Positions 15,652-24,229 of a stretch of 64,000 nucleotides of DNA are shown here, piece after piece (within the stretch, counting starts at the first letter, position 1; each line of letters begins with the position of its first letter). Below the pieces are notes generated by a model, which saw only the letters and a program-made list of their open reading frames with translations, did not search any database and was not told the origin of the DNA. The stretch is from Blastococcus sp. TBT05-19 (GTDB taxonomy: Bacteria; Actinomycetota; Actinomycetes; Mycobacteriales; Geodermatophilaceae). Position numbers and translations under genes: made by a program. The stretch spans positions 186,001-250,000 of the forward strand of contig NZ_QOHI01000001.1 in the NCBI RefSeq assembly GCF_003319095.1, read 5' to 3'.

Positions 15652-16932
15652 TCAGCCCACCCGGCGGAGGATGTCGGGGCTGAGCTGGTCGACGGCGGTG
15701 TGCCCGGTCAGGCCCAGCGTCAGGTCGAACTCGCCGACGACGTCCTCGATCACCTGGCGCACGCCCTGCTCGCCGGCCAGCGCGAGCCCCCACGCGAAGG
15801 GGCGGCCGAGCAGCACCGCCGTCGCCCCGAGGGCCACAGCGGTGAAGACGTCGGCGCCGCTGCGGACGCCGCTGTCCAGCAGCACCGGCACCCGCCCGGC
15901 CACCGCGCCGAGCACGTCGGGGAGCGCATCCAGGGCGGAGATCGAGCGGTCCACCTGGCGGCCGCCGTGGGTGCTGACCACCAGGCCGTCCACGCCGGCG
16001 TCGAGCGCCTGGCGGGCGTCGTCGGGGTGCAGGACGCCCTTGAGCAGGATCGGCAGCCGCGTCCTCGACCGCAGCCAGACCAGGTCGTCCCAGCTGATCG
16101 AGGGGCGGGAGTAGATCGACAGGAAGGTCTCGACGGCGGCGCGCGGCAGCGGCGAGCGCAGGTTGTCGCGGAACGAGCCGGGCCAGGCCTTCGCCATGGA
16201 GACCAGCGCCTTCACGGCGGCGGGAGTGGGCCGGGGCTGCGGCTCCCGCGGGCCGGCCGAGGCCGCCCGCTCCTCGACGAGGCGCCGGAACACCGGGTCG
16301 GAGGTGTACTGCGCGATGCCCTTGCCCAGCGCGAAGGGCAGGTGGCCGAGGTCGAGGTCGCGGGGGCGCCAGCCGAGCATCGTGGTGTCGAGGGTGACCA
16401 CCAGCGCCTCGCAGCCGGCTGCCTCGGCCCGGCCGATCAGGCTCTCGACGAGCTCGTCGGAGGTCGACCAGTAGAGCTGGAACCAGCGGGGCGCGTCGCC
16501 CATCGCGGCCGCGCACTCCTCCATGGACCGCGAGCCCTGGTTCGAGAAGACCATCGGCACACCGGTCGCGGCGGCGGCCCGGGCGACGGCGAGGTCGGCC
16601 TCGGCGTGCACCAGCTCCAGCGCGCCGACCGGCCCGAGCAGGAGGGGGGCGGGCAGTCGCCTGCCGAAGAGCTCCACGGAGGTGTCGCGGACGCTCGCGT
16701 CGCGCAGCACCCGGGGCACCACGGCCCACCTGTCGAAGGCGGCGCGGTTCGCCCGCTGCGTCGCCTCGTCCCCGGCGCCACCGGCCACGTAGGCGTACGC
16801 GCGGGCGTCCAGCACCCGCTTGGCCCGCTCCTGCAGCCGCCGGATCCCGACCGGCACCGCGGGGGAGTGGCCGAACACCCCGGCCCGGTACACCTCGTTC
16901 TGCCGACGCCGTCCCGCACCCGCTCCGTCCAC
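15652..16932 (-). CDS. FMN-dependent alpha-hydroxy acid oxidase (lactate oxidase/monooxygenase-like)
   Basis: A 426-residue TIM-barrel flavoprotein. The segment AYAYVAGGAGDE near residue 46 is the family's first FMN-contacting stretch. LLKGVLHPDDA carries the FMN-binding Lys, and STHGGRQVDRSISALDALP carries the catalytic His and substrate Arg (usually SNHGGRQ; here Thr replaces Asn). LLDSGVRSG and LLGRPF bind the FMN phosphate. The length and insert (PREPQPRPTPAA) are closest to lactate 2-monooxygenase or L-lactate dehydrogenase (LldD)-like proteins. GTG start. The upstream gene is divergent, with a 235-bp gap. Confidence 0.88.
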   Translation of the reverse strand: MDGAGAGRRRQNEVYRAGVFGHSPAVPVGIRRLQERAKRVLDARAYAYVAGGAGDEATQRANRAAFDRWAVVPRVLRDASVRDTSVELFGRRLPAPLLLGPVGALELVHAEADLAVARAAAATGVPMVFSNQGSRSMEECAAAMGDAPRWFQLYWSTSDELVESLIGRAEAAGCEALVVTLDTTMLGWRPRDLDLGHLPFALGKGIAQYTSDPVFRRLVEERAASAGPREPQPRPTPAAVKALVSMAKAWPGSFRDNLRSPLPRAAVETFLSIYSRPSISWDDLVWLRSRTRLPILLKGVLHPDDARQALDAGVDGLVVSTHGGRQVDRSISALDALPDVLGAVAGRVPVLLDSGVRSGADVFTAVALGATAVLLGRPFAWGLALAGEQGVRQVIEDVVGEFDLTLGLTGHTAVDQLSPDILRRVG

Positions 16933-17167
16933 GCGGTCACCGTAGTGACCGCGATCTCACCGACGTCGCCGGGTGCCGCGCGGTGGTTGGGGAACGGCCG
17001 ATCCGGGAACGAATTCGCGACACGCCGCACGACACGCGCGTAACGGCGTAGCAACGAAGCGTCACTTCCGGCATCATCTGAAACTCCAGTGCACCGAAAC
17101 GGGGGATGGGCTGAGCACCAGGTCTGCGCCGACTGCCGAGCCGACGAAGAAGACGTCGGACCGGTTC

Positions 17168-18211
17168 ATGCGCCTCGCCCTCCCCGCCGGCGTCGTGACC
17201 GGTCTCCTCGTGGCCGCGATGGCGGCCGCGGTCGCCGTGGCCGGCCCCGCGCTCGCCATCGACGACCCCTCGCGCCCCGACGCCCAGGTGACCCGGGGGC
17301 CCAGCTGCCAGCCGGGCGGGATCGTCGTCGAGCTGGTGGCCGGCACCGCGGCCTACACGGTCCGGCTGTCCACCACCCGGCAGCCCGCCGGTGAGGACGA
17401 GGTCACCCTCGTCCCGCAGGGCACCGGGCTCCTGCAGACCGGCGACGTCGCCCCCGGCGAGACGATCGACCCGCGGCTGGAGTTCACCGCCCGCGACGGT
17501 TCCGGCGTCACCTACGTCGACGAGCTCGAGGACTGGACGCTGACCCGGCCCACGACGGAGGACTGTGAGGCGGTGCGCAACCCGGCGCCGACCCCGCCCT
17601 CGACGCCCACCGCCACGGTGGAGCCGACCAGCCCGAGCGCCACGCCGTCCGACGGCGGTTCCACCGGGACCAGCTCGCGGCCGAGCGCGCCCTCGAGCTC
17701 CTCGCGCCCGACGACGCCCGGGCCCACCCCGGACGCACCGACGCGTACCTCCGACGCCGCCGGTGCGCCGACGGCGGGCGGTCCTCCCGCCGTCAGCAGC
17801 TCGGCCGCGCCCGGCAACGCGGTCATCCCGGGCGGCACCGTGACCCTGAGCGGCGCCGGCTTCCTGCCCGGCGAGCGGGTCGACATCCTGCTGCGCGGCA
17901 CCGAGACCGTGATCGCCACGGCCACGGCCGGTCCCGACGGCGCGGTGCGCGTCGACGTCCGCATCCCGGACGCCGCCGAGGCCGGCCCCGCCACCCTCGA
18001 CCTGGTCGGTGCCGACTCCGCGGTCTCCACCGGGGTGGACCTGCAGGTGGCCGCCGCGGACCAGCCGGTCGGTGGTGCCGGCGGCGCCCTCGCCCTGGCC
18101 TCCCTCGTGGCCGCGGCCGTGGCTCTCGTCGGCACCGTCGGTGCGCTGGTCTCCGTGATCGGGCGGCAGCACGCGGAGCGGCGCGGCCGGGACTCCCCGC
18201 ACAGCGCCTGA
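17168..18211 (+). CDS. Exported surface protein with Ser/Thr/Pro stalk and C-terminal membrane anchor
   Basis: About 347 residues from the ATG. A signal-like helix lies at about 4-32 ending AGPALA, then a Cys-containing beta domain (PSCQPGG to EDCEAV, possibly disulfide bonded). A long Pro/Ser/Thr-rich stalk follows, then an Ig/IPT-like domain (TVTLSGAGFLPGERVDI), and a C-terminal helix (ALASLVAAAVALVGTVGALV) with a basic tail. There is no LPXTG motif, so anchoring is by the helix. The frame is open upstream; a CTG 58 bp earlier with GGGGGATGGG before it would add 19 residues (STRSAPTAEPTKKTSDRF), so the start is uncertain. Function is unknown. Confidence 0.7.
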   Translation: MRLALPAGVVTGLLVAAMAAAVAVAGPALAIDDPSRPDAQVTRGPSCQPGGIVVELVAGTAAYTVRLSTTRQPAGEDEVTLVPQGTGLLQTGDVAPGETIDPRLEFTARDGSGVTYVDELEDWTLTRPTTEDCEAVRNPAPTPPSTPTATVEPTSPSATPSDGGSTGTSSRPSAPSSSSRPTTPGPTPDAPTRTSDAAGAPTAGGPPAVSSSAAPGNAVIPGGTVTLSGAGFLPGERVDILLRGTETVIATATAGPDGAVRVDVRIPDAAEAGPATLDLVGADSAVSTGVDLQVAAADQPVGGAGGALALASLVAAAVALVGTVGALVSVIGRQHAERRGRDSPHSA

Positions 18212-18275
18212 CGACAGCCGCGGGCCGGCGATACGGCCTGGTTTCGGCGTTCCCCGATCCGGGGACCTCGGGCCC

Positions 18276-18776
18276 GTGCAACGGTCCGAGGACGCGCTCG
18301 CGCGCGGTGTCCCGCGGGACGCCGCCACTCTTCCCGGAGCAGCTCCCCGGCCCGCCGAGACGTGGTCGCGCATCGTGCAGGTGCACGACCGGATCACCCG
18401 GCGGGTCGACTCGGCGCTCCACCGCCACCACGACCTCTCGCTCACCGGCTTCGAGGCGCTGCGCCGTATCGCCGAGTCGCCGGGGGAGCGGGCCTCCATG
18501 GGCGACGTCGCCGAGGCCGTGGGGCTCTCCCGGCCGGGGGTGACCAGCACGATCGGCCGGCTGGTCGCGCAGGGCCTGGTCGTGCGCGAGCGCGGCGAGG
18601 GTGACCGGCGCCTGCTGCACGCCCGGCTGACGCCGGCCGGGCGGCAGCGGGTCGAGGACGCCGCCGTCACCCACGACGGCATGGTGGCGCACCTGCTGGC
18701 CCTGCTCGGCGACGACGTCGGGGTGGTCACCGACGCCCTCGCGCGCGTCTCCGCGGCCACCCGCGACCGCCACTGA
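18276..18776 (+). CDS. MarR family transcriptional regulator
   Basis: A 166-residue winged-helix protein. The recognition region reads MGDVAEAVGLSRPGVTSTI, followed by LVAQGLVVRERGEGDRRLL, the wing with the conserved D-x-R signature of MarR proteins. The N-terminal 30 residues are Ala/Pro-rich and may be overcalled; a start at a later codon is possible. GTG start. Ligand and target are unknown; neighbours are a surface protein and, 96 bp downstream, the glycan operon, so it may control either. Confidence 0.85.
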   Translation: MQRSEDALARGVPRDAATLPGAAPRPAETWSRIVQVHDRITRRVDSALHRHHDLSLTGFEALRRIAESPGERASMGDVAEAVGLSRPGVTSTIGRLVAQGLVVRERGEGDRRLLHARLTPAGRQRVEDAAVTHDGMVAHLLALLGDDVGVVTDALARVSAATRDRH

Positions 18777-18872
18777 GCCGCCTCCCGCGCCGTTTTCGGG
18801 AGGTCGCCCGGACTTCGCCGACACTTCGAGCCCGTAGCGTTTCGGCGGAACCGAACCGGGCACGACGCGATC

Positions 18873-20363
18873 ATGCTCGCGCAGGTGACGGTCGTCGTGC
18901 CCACGATCGGGCGCCCGTCGCTCGACGTGCTGCTCGACGCGCTCGCCGCCGCCCCGGGTCCGCGCCCGGCCGAGATCGTCCTGGTCGACGACCGCCCGGC
19001 CGGGGAGCCGCTGCGGCCCGAGCGGCCCGGTCTCCCCCCGGTCCGCGTCGTCCGCACCGGCGGCGGTGGCCCGGCCCGCGCCCGCAACCTGGGCTGGCGC
19101 ACCGCGCGCACCGAGTGGATCGCCTTCCTCGACGACGACGTGGTGACCGACCGCGACTGGTACGCCCGGCTCGAGCAGGACCTGACCGGCCTCGCCCCCG
19201 ACGTCGCCGGCAGCCAGGGTCGGGTCCGCGTGCCGCTGCCGGAGCACCGGCGCCCCACCGACTGGGAGCGGGGCACGGCGGGGCTGGCCACCTCCAGCTG
19301 GATCACCGCCGACCTCGCCTACCGACGCGCCGCCCTGGCCGCGGTGGGCGGGTTCGACGAGCGCTACCCCCGCGCCTTCCGCGAGGACTCCGACCTCGCG
19401 CTGCGGGTGATGGACACCGGCGCGCGGCTGGTGCGCGGCGAGCGCTGGATCACCCACCCGGTCCGCCCGGCCGACCGCTGGATCAGCGTCCGCGTGCAGG
19501 CCGGCAACGCCGACGACGTCCTGATGCGCCGGCTGCACGGCCCCGCCTGGCGCGAGCGCGCCGACGCCGCGCTCGGCCGCCGTCCGCAGCACACGGCGGT
19601 CACCGCCGCCGCGCTGGCCGCCCTCGGTCTGGCGCTCGCGCGGCGTCCGCGTGCCGCGCTGGCCGCCACCGGGCTGTGGGCAGCGGGCACCGCGGAGTTC
19701 GCCTGGGCGCGCATCGCCCCCGGCCCGCGGACCGGCACCGAGGTGGCCACCATGGCCATCACCAGCGCGCTCATCCCCCCGCTGGCCACCTGGCACTGGC
19801 TGCGCGGGGTCGTCCGGCACGTGGGCGTGCCGCGGTGGCGCGGGCTGCCCGACCTGGTCCTCTTCGACCGCGACGGCACGCTCGTGCACGATTTCCCCTA
19901 CAACGGCGACCCCGCGTGGGTCCGGCCGGTCGAGGGCGCGAAGGAGGCGCTGGACCGGCTGCGCGCCCGCGGGGTGCGGATCGGCGTGGTCAGCAACCAG
20001 TCCGGCGTCGCCCGCGGCCTCATCACGCGGGAGCAGGTCGACGCCTGCATGGCGCGCCTGGCGGAGCTGCTCGGCCCGTTCGACACCGTCCAGGTGTGCC
20101 CGCACGGGCCCGAGGACGGCTGCGCCTGCCGCAAGCCCGCGCCCGGGATGGTCAAGGCGGCCTGCGCCGAGCTCGACGTCGACTCCGCCCGCTGCGTCGT
20201 GGTGGGTGACATCGGCGCCGACGTGGAGGCGGCCGCGGCGGCGGGCGCGCGCGGGATCCTCGTGCCCACCCCGGTCACCCGCCGCGAGGAGGTCTCGGCC
20301 GCGCCGCACGTCGTCGCCACCCTCCCGGCCGCGGTCGACGAGGTGCTGGGCGGGCACTGGTGA
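18873..20363 (+). CDS. Glycosyltransferase (GT2)-heptose bisphosphate phosphatase (GmhB) fusion
   Basis: A 496-residue fusion. Residues 1-230 are a GT-A glycosyltransferase: VVVPTIGRPS, VLVDDRP, GGGPARARNLGW, FLDDDVV (metal-binding DDD) and FREDSDLALR. Two or three hydrophobic segments (about 240-315) follow. Residues 328-496 are a HAD phosphatase: DRDGTL with nucleophile Asp332 and Asp334, VSNQSG, and the zinc loop CPHGPEDGCACRKP with Cys409, His411, Cys417 and Cys419. That zinc loop is diagnostic of D-glycero-D-manno-heptose-1,7-bisphosphate 7-phosphatase (GmhB). It is first in a seven-gene run and overlaps the next gene by 4 bp. Fusion of GmhB to a membrane-linked transferase is unusual. 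Confidence 0.88.
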   Translation: MLAQVTVVVPTIGRPSLDVLLDALAAAPGPRPAEIVLVDDRPAGEPLRPERPGLPPVRVVRTGGGGPARARNLGWRTARTEWIAFLDDDVVTDRDWYARLEQDLTGLAPDVAGSQGRVRVPLPEHRRPTDWERGTAGLATSSWITADLAYRRAALAAVGGFDERYPRAFREDSDLALRVMDTGARLVRGERWITHPVRPADRWISVRVQAGNADDVLMRRLHGPAWRERADAALGRRPQHTAVTAAALAALGLALARRPRAALAATGLWAAGTAEFAWARIAPGPRTGTEVATMAITSALIPPLATWHWLRGVVRHVGVPRWRGLPDLVLFDRDGTLVHDFPYNGDPAWVRPVEGAKEALDRLRARGVRIGVVSNQSGVARGLITREQVDACMARLAELLGPFDTVQVCPHGPEDGCACRKPAPGMVKAACAELDVDSARCVVVGDIGADVEAAAAAGARGILVPTPVTRREEVSAAPHVVATLPAAVDEVLGGHW

Positions 20364-21361
20364 GCCGCACGGTGCTCGTCGCCCGGCTGGACAACGCCGG
20401 CGACGTGCTCCTCCAGGGGCCGCTGGCGCGGGCCGTGGCGCACGGCGCCGACCGGGTGGTCTTCCTCGCCGGCCCGGCGGGCGCCGCGGCCGCCGAGCTG
20501 CTCCCGGGCGTCGACGAGGTCTGGACCTGGGCGTGCCCCTGGATCCTCGGCGACCCGCCACCGGTGGACGCCGGCGACCTCGCCGCGTTCACCGAGCGGG
20601 TGCGCTCGCTGGCGCCCGACGAGGCGGTGGTCTCCACGTCGTTTCACCAGTCGCCGCTGCCCCTGGCCCTGCTGCTCCGCGCCGCGGGGGTGCCGCGGAT
20701 CTCGGCGATCAGCGTCGACTACCCCGGCTCGCTGCTCGACGTGCGGCACCGGGTGGACGACGACCTCCCCGAGCCCGAGCGGGCGCTCTCGCTCGCCCGG
20801 GCAGCGGGGTTCGAGCTGCCCGACGGCGACGACGGCCGGCTGGCGGTCCGCCGTCCGCTGTCCGCGGTCGGGCACGAGCCGGGCTACGTGGTGCTGCACC
20901 CCGGCGCCTCGGTGCCCGCCCGCGCCTGGCCGGCGGAGCGCTGCGCCGAGGCCGTGGAGGCGCTGGCCGACACCGGGTACCGCGTGCTGGTCACCGGCGG
21001 ACCCGGCGAGCGGGAGCTCACCGCCGCCGTCGCCGGCACCCGCGGCGTCGACCTCGGCGGGGCCACCTCGCTGGCGGAGATGGCCGCGCTGCTCGACGGC
21101 GCCGCGGCCGTGGTCGTCGGCAACACCGGCCCGGCGCACCTCGCCGCCGCCGTCGGGACACCGGTCGTCTCGCTCTTCTCGCCGGTGGTGCCGGCCGCCC
21201 GCTGGGCGCCCTACGGCGTGCCGACCGTGCTGCTGGGCGACCAGGCGGCGCCCTGCCGCGACAGCCGGGCCCGCGAGTGCCCGGTGCCCGGCCACCCCTG
21301 CCTGACCTCGGTGAGCGCAGCAGACGTCGTCGCGGCGGTGGAGAAGCTGGTGAGCGCGTGA
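20360..21361 (+). CDS. GT9 glycosyltransferase (heptosyltransferase-like)
   Basis: A 333-residue GT-B protein. VLVARLDNAGDVLLQGPLA near the N-terminus is the GT9 start signature. Later come VVLHPGASVPAR, RVLVTGGPGE and VVVGNTGPAHLAAAVGTPVVSLF, the nucleotide-sugar site typical of ADP-heptose:glycan heptosyltransferases (WaaC/WaaF). The C-terminus has a CRDSRARECPVPGHPC segment with three Cys, also seen in lipopolysaccharide heptosyltransferases. GTG start overlaps the upstream TGA. With GmhA, HldE and GmhB in the same operon, ADP-heptose is a likely donor. The acceptor in this organism is unknown. Confidence 0.87.
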   Translation: MSRTVLVARLDNAGDVLLQGPLARAVAHGADRVVFLAGPAGAAAAELLPGVDEVWTWACPWILGDPPPVDAGDLAAFTERVRSLAPDEAVVSTSFHQSPLPLALLLRAAGVPRISAISVDYPGSLLDVRHRVDDDLPEPERALSLARAAGFELPDGDDGRLAVRRPLSAVGHEPGYVVLHPGASVPARAWPAERCAEAVEALADTGYRVLVTGGPGERELTAAVAGTRGVDLGGATSLAEMAALLDGAAAVVVGNTGPAHLAAAVGTPVVSLFSPVVPAARWAPYGVPTVLLGDQAAPCRDSRARECPVPGHPCLTSVSAADVVAAVEKLVSA

Positions 21362-22338
21362 AGGTCCTGGTCTGGCACGTGCACGGGTCGTGGACGACGG
21401 CGTTCGTCCAGGGCCGGCACGAGTACCTCGTGCCGGTCGTCGCCGACCGCGGCCCCGACGGGCTGGGGCGGGCCCGCACGTGGGACTGGCCGGCGTCGGT
21501 GCGCGAGGTGAGCCCCGAGCAGCTGCGGGCCGAGGACGCCGACGTCGTCGTCCTGCAGCGCCCGCGCGACCTCGAGCTGGTCCGCGAGTGGCTGGGGCGG
21601 GAGCCCGGGCGCGACCTGCCCGCCGTCTTCCTCGAGCACAACGCGCCGGGGCTGGAACCGGGTGACGGGCCGGTCCCGCACACCCGGCACCCGTTGGCCG
21701 ACCGGTCCGACATCCCGATCGCGCACGTCACCTACTTCAACCAGCTCTTCTACGACAACGGCCGGGCGCCGACGACGGTCATCGAGCACGGCATCGTCGA
21801 CCCGGGGGAGCGCTACACCGGGGAGCTGCCGCACGCCGCCGTCGTCACCAACGAGCCCGTGCGCCGCGGCCGCACCGTGGGCGCCGACCTGCTGCCGGGC
21901 CTGGCGCAGGCCGCGCCGGTCGACGTCTTCGGCATGGGCCTGACCGGACTGCACGAGCAGTACGGCCTGGACCCCGCCCGCGTCACGCTGTACGACGACC
22001 CGCCGCAGGCCGCCATGCACACCGAGCTCGCCCGCCGCCGGGTGTACGTGCACCCGGTGCGCTGGACCTCGCTCGGGCTGTCGCTGCTGGAGGCCATGCA
22101 CCTGGGCCTGCCGGTCGTCGGCCTGGCCACCACGGAGGCGGTGGAGGCCGTGCCCGCCGACGCCGGCGTGCTCTCCACCCGGCCCGAACGGCTGTGGGCC
22201 GCCGTCCGCGAGTTCGTGCACGACGAGGACGCGGCGAGGCTGGCGGGGAAGGCCGCCCGCGCGGCGGCCCTGGAGCGCTACGGGCTGGGCCGTTTCCTGC
22301 GCGACTGGGACGCCCTCCTCGAGGAGGTGATCCGATGA
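21358..22338 (+). CDS. GT4-like glycosyltransferase
   Basis: A 326-residue protein starting VKVLVWHVHGSW. The second half has VYVHPVRWTSLGLSLLEAM and GLPVVGLATTEAVEAV, the E-x7-E-like donor-binding region of GT4 enzymes. The N-terminal half has FLEHNAP and AHVTYFNQLFYD. GTG overlaps the TGA of the GT9 gene (GTGA). The length is a little short for GT4 (usually 350-400). Probably transfers one sugar in the glycan built by this operon; donor unknown. Confidence 0.82.
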   Translation: MKVLVWHVHGSWTTAFVQGRHEYLVPVVADRGPDGLGRARTWDWPASVREVSPEQLRAEDADVVVLQRPRDLELVREWLGREPGRDLPAVFLEHNAPGLEPGDGPVPHTRHPLADRSDIPIAHVTYFNQLFYDNGRAPTTVIEHGIVDPGERYTGELPHAAVVTNEPVRRGRTVGADLLPGLAQAAPVDVFGMGLTGLHEQYGLDPARVTLYDDPPQAAMHTELARRRVYVHPVRWTSLGLSLLEAMHLGLPVVGLATTEAVEAVPADAGVLSTRPERLWAAVREFVHDEDAARLAGKAARAAALERYGLGRFLRDWDALLEEVIR

Positions 22339-23549
22339 GGATCGACCTGGTCAGCGAGCACGCCAGCCCGCTCGCCGCCATCGGCGGCGTGGACGCCGGC
22401 GGGCAGAACGTGCACGTCGCCGCCCTGGCCGCCGGCCTCGCCCACCGCGGGCACGAGGTCACCGTGCACACCCGCCGGGACGACGCGTCGCTGCCGGAGC
22501 GGGTCGTGGTGCAGGACGGCTACAACGTCGTCCACGTGACCGCCGGCCCCGCCGAGCCGCTGCCCAAGGACGAGCTGCTCCAGCACATGCCCGCCTTCGC
22601 CCGCGTGCTCCGGCACGGCTGGGCCGCCGCGAGGCCGGATGTCGTGCACGCCCACTTCTGGATGAGCGGGCTGGCGGCGGTCGAGGCCTCGGCCAGCCTG
22701 CTGCGGCCGGTCCCGGTGCTGCAGACCTTCCATGCGCTGGGTTCGGTGAAGCGGCGCCACCAGGGCGACGCCGACACCTCGCCCGCCGAGCGGATCGACC
22801 TCGAGCGCGGGCTGTGCCGCGACGTCAGTCACGTGGTGGCCACCTGCTCCGACGAGGTGTTCGAGCTGCGCCGGCTGGGCCTGACCAGCGACCGCGTCTC
22901 GATCGTGCCGTGCGGCGTCGACACCTCGGAGTTCACCCCGCGGGGACCTGTCGCGCCGCGCTCGGACCGGCAGCGGCTGCTGGTGCTCGGCCGGATCGTC
23001 GAGCGCAAGGGTCAGGACGACGCGGTGCGCGCCCTGCGGGCGCTTCCCGACGCGGAGCTCGTCGTCGTCGGCGGACCGCCGGAGGCCGAGCTGGACGGCG
23101 ATCCGGAGATCCGGCGGCTGCGCGCCGTCGCAGCCGAGGCCGGGGTGGCCGACCGGCTGGTGTTCACCGGCGCCGTGGCCCGCGCCGAGGTGCCGGCGTG
23201 GATCCGCTCGGCCGACGTCGTGCTCGCGGTGCCCTGGTACGAGCCCTTCGGCATCACCCCGCTGGAGGCCATGGCCTGCGGACGGCCCGTCGTCGCCACC
23301 GCCGTCGGCGGGCTGCAGGACTCGGTCGCCGACGGCGTCACCGGCGACCTCGTGCCCCCGCGGGACCCCGCGCGGCTCGGCGAGGTCCTCGCCGCGCTGC
23401 TGTCCGACGACGACCGGCGCGCCGCCTACGGCGCCGCCGGCGTGCAGCGGGCCCGCGCCCGCTACCGCTGGAGCCGGGTCGTCGCCGACACCGAGACCGT
23501 CTACCGGCAGGTCCTCGCCCGCCGTCGCCCCGTGGAGGTCGCCCGATGA
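22335..23549 (+). CDS. GT4 glycosyltransferase (MshA/sucrose-phosphate synthase-like)
   Basis: A 404-residue GT-B protein. The N-terminal GGVDAGGQNVHVAALAAGLA is the acceptor/donor loop of the MshA and sucrose synthase branch of GT4. Then come DVVHAHFWMSG, VPCGVDTSEF, VLGRIVERKGQDDA, and the donor site PWYEPFGITPLEAMACGRPVVATAVGG with both catalytic-site Glu residues (split: YEPFGITPLEAMACG). ATGA overlap with the upstream gene. In this operon it is more likely a glycan-building transferase than MshA of mycothiol synthesis, but that is inferred from context. Confidence 0.87.
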   Translation: MRIDLVSEHASPLAAIGGVDAGGQNVHVAALAAGLAHRGHEVTVHTRRDDASLPERVVVQDGYNVVHVTAGPAEPLPKDELLQHMPAFARVLRHGWAAARPDVVHAHFWMSGLAAVEASASLLRPVPVLQTFHALGSVKRRHQGDADTSPAERIDLERGLCRDVSHVVATCSDEVFELRRLGLTSDRVSIVPCGVDTSEFTPRGPVAPRSDRQRLLVLGRIVERKGQDDAVRALRALPDAELVVVGGPPEAELDGDPEIRRLRAVAAEAGVADRLVFTGAVARAEVPAWIRSADVVLAVPWYEPFGITPLEAMACGRPVVATAVGGLQDSVADGVTGDLVPPRDPARLGEVLAALLSDDDRRAAYGAAGVQRARARYRWSRVVADTETVYRQVLARRRPVEVAR

Positions 23550-24229
23550 GCATCCCCCCGCACTCCTTCTTCGAGAACGTGGCTGCCTCGGTGCCGGCGC
23601 CTGACACGTGCACCCACCTGACCGGTGCCGACCACGTCGCCTCGCTGACCGCCGCCCTCGGCTCCCTCAACGGCCAGCTCGACGCCCTCGACCGCTGGGG
23701 GAAGCTGCTGGCCGACGTGCTCTGCTCCGAGTCGCGCGGCCGGCTGCTGGCCGCGGGCAACGGGGGCAGCGCCGCCCAGGCGCAGCACCTCACCGCCGAG
23801 CTCGTGGGCCGCTACCGCGCCGACCGGCCGCCGTTCTCCGCGATCTGCCTCACCGCGGAGACGTCCTCGCTCACCGCGATCGCCAACGACTACCCGGCCG
23901 ACGAGCTGTTCGCCCGGCAGGTCGAGGCGCACGGCCGTCCCGGCGACGTCCTGGTCCTGCTGTCGACGTCGGGCCGCTCGCCCAACGCCGTCGCCGCCGC
24001 CCGGCGCGCCCGCGAGTGCGGCATCACCGTGCTGGCGATGACCGGCCCCGCGCCGAACCCGCTGGCCGGCGCCGCCGACGACGCCGTCTGCATCGACTCC
24101 CCGTGGACGGCGACGGTGCAGGAGTGCCACCTGGTCGCGCTGCACCTGGTCTGCGCCGCCTTCGACGAGGCGGTGCTCGCCGAGCCCGCGCGGGTGCCGT
24201 CCGGGCCGAGGCTCGGGACCGCCCGATGA
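23546..24229 (+). CDS. gmhA: Sedoheptulose-7-phosphate isomerase (SIS domain)
   Basis: A 227-residue SIS-domain protein. AAGNGGSAAQAQHLTAEL is the GmhA phosphate-binding signature, LTAIANDYPADELFARQV is conserved in GmhA, and STSGRSPN is the second phosphate loop. The final helix VQECHLVALHLVCAAFD carries the Glu/His pair of the isomerase site. It converts sedoheptulose 7-phosphate to D-glycero-D-manno-heptose 7-phosphate, step one of ADP-heptose synthesis. ATGA overlap on both sides shows tight coupling with the GT4 and hldE genes. The N-terminal 30 residues are an extension relative to the E. coli enzyme (192 residues). Confidence 0.9.
   Translation: MSIPPHSFFENVAASVPAPDTCTHLTGADHVASLTAALGSLNGQLDALDRWGKLLADVLCSESRGRLLAAGNGGSAAQAQHLTAELVGRYRADRPPFSAICLTAETSSLTAIANDYPADELFARQVEAHGRPGDVLVLLSTSGRSPNAVAAARRARECGITVLAMTGPAPNPLAGAADDAVCIDSPWTATVQECHLVALHLVCAAFDEAVLAEPARVPSGPRLGTAR

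Noticed and set aside
16973-17167. Upstream extension of the surface protein gene
   Set aside because: It would place 65 mostly basic residues before the signal helix with no Shine-Dalgarno. A short CTG-initiated extension of 19 residues remains possible and is mentioned in the feature.
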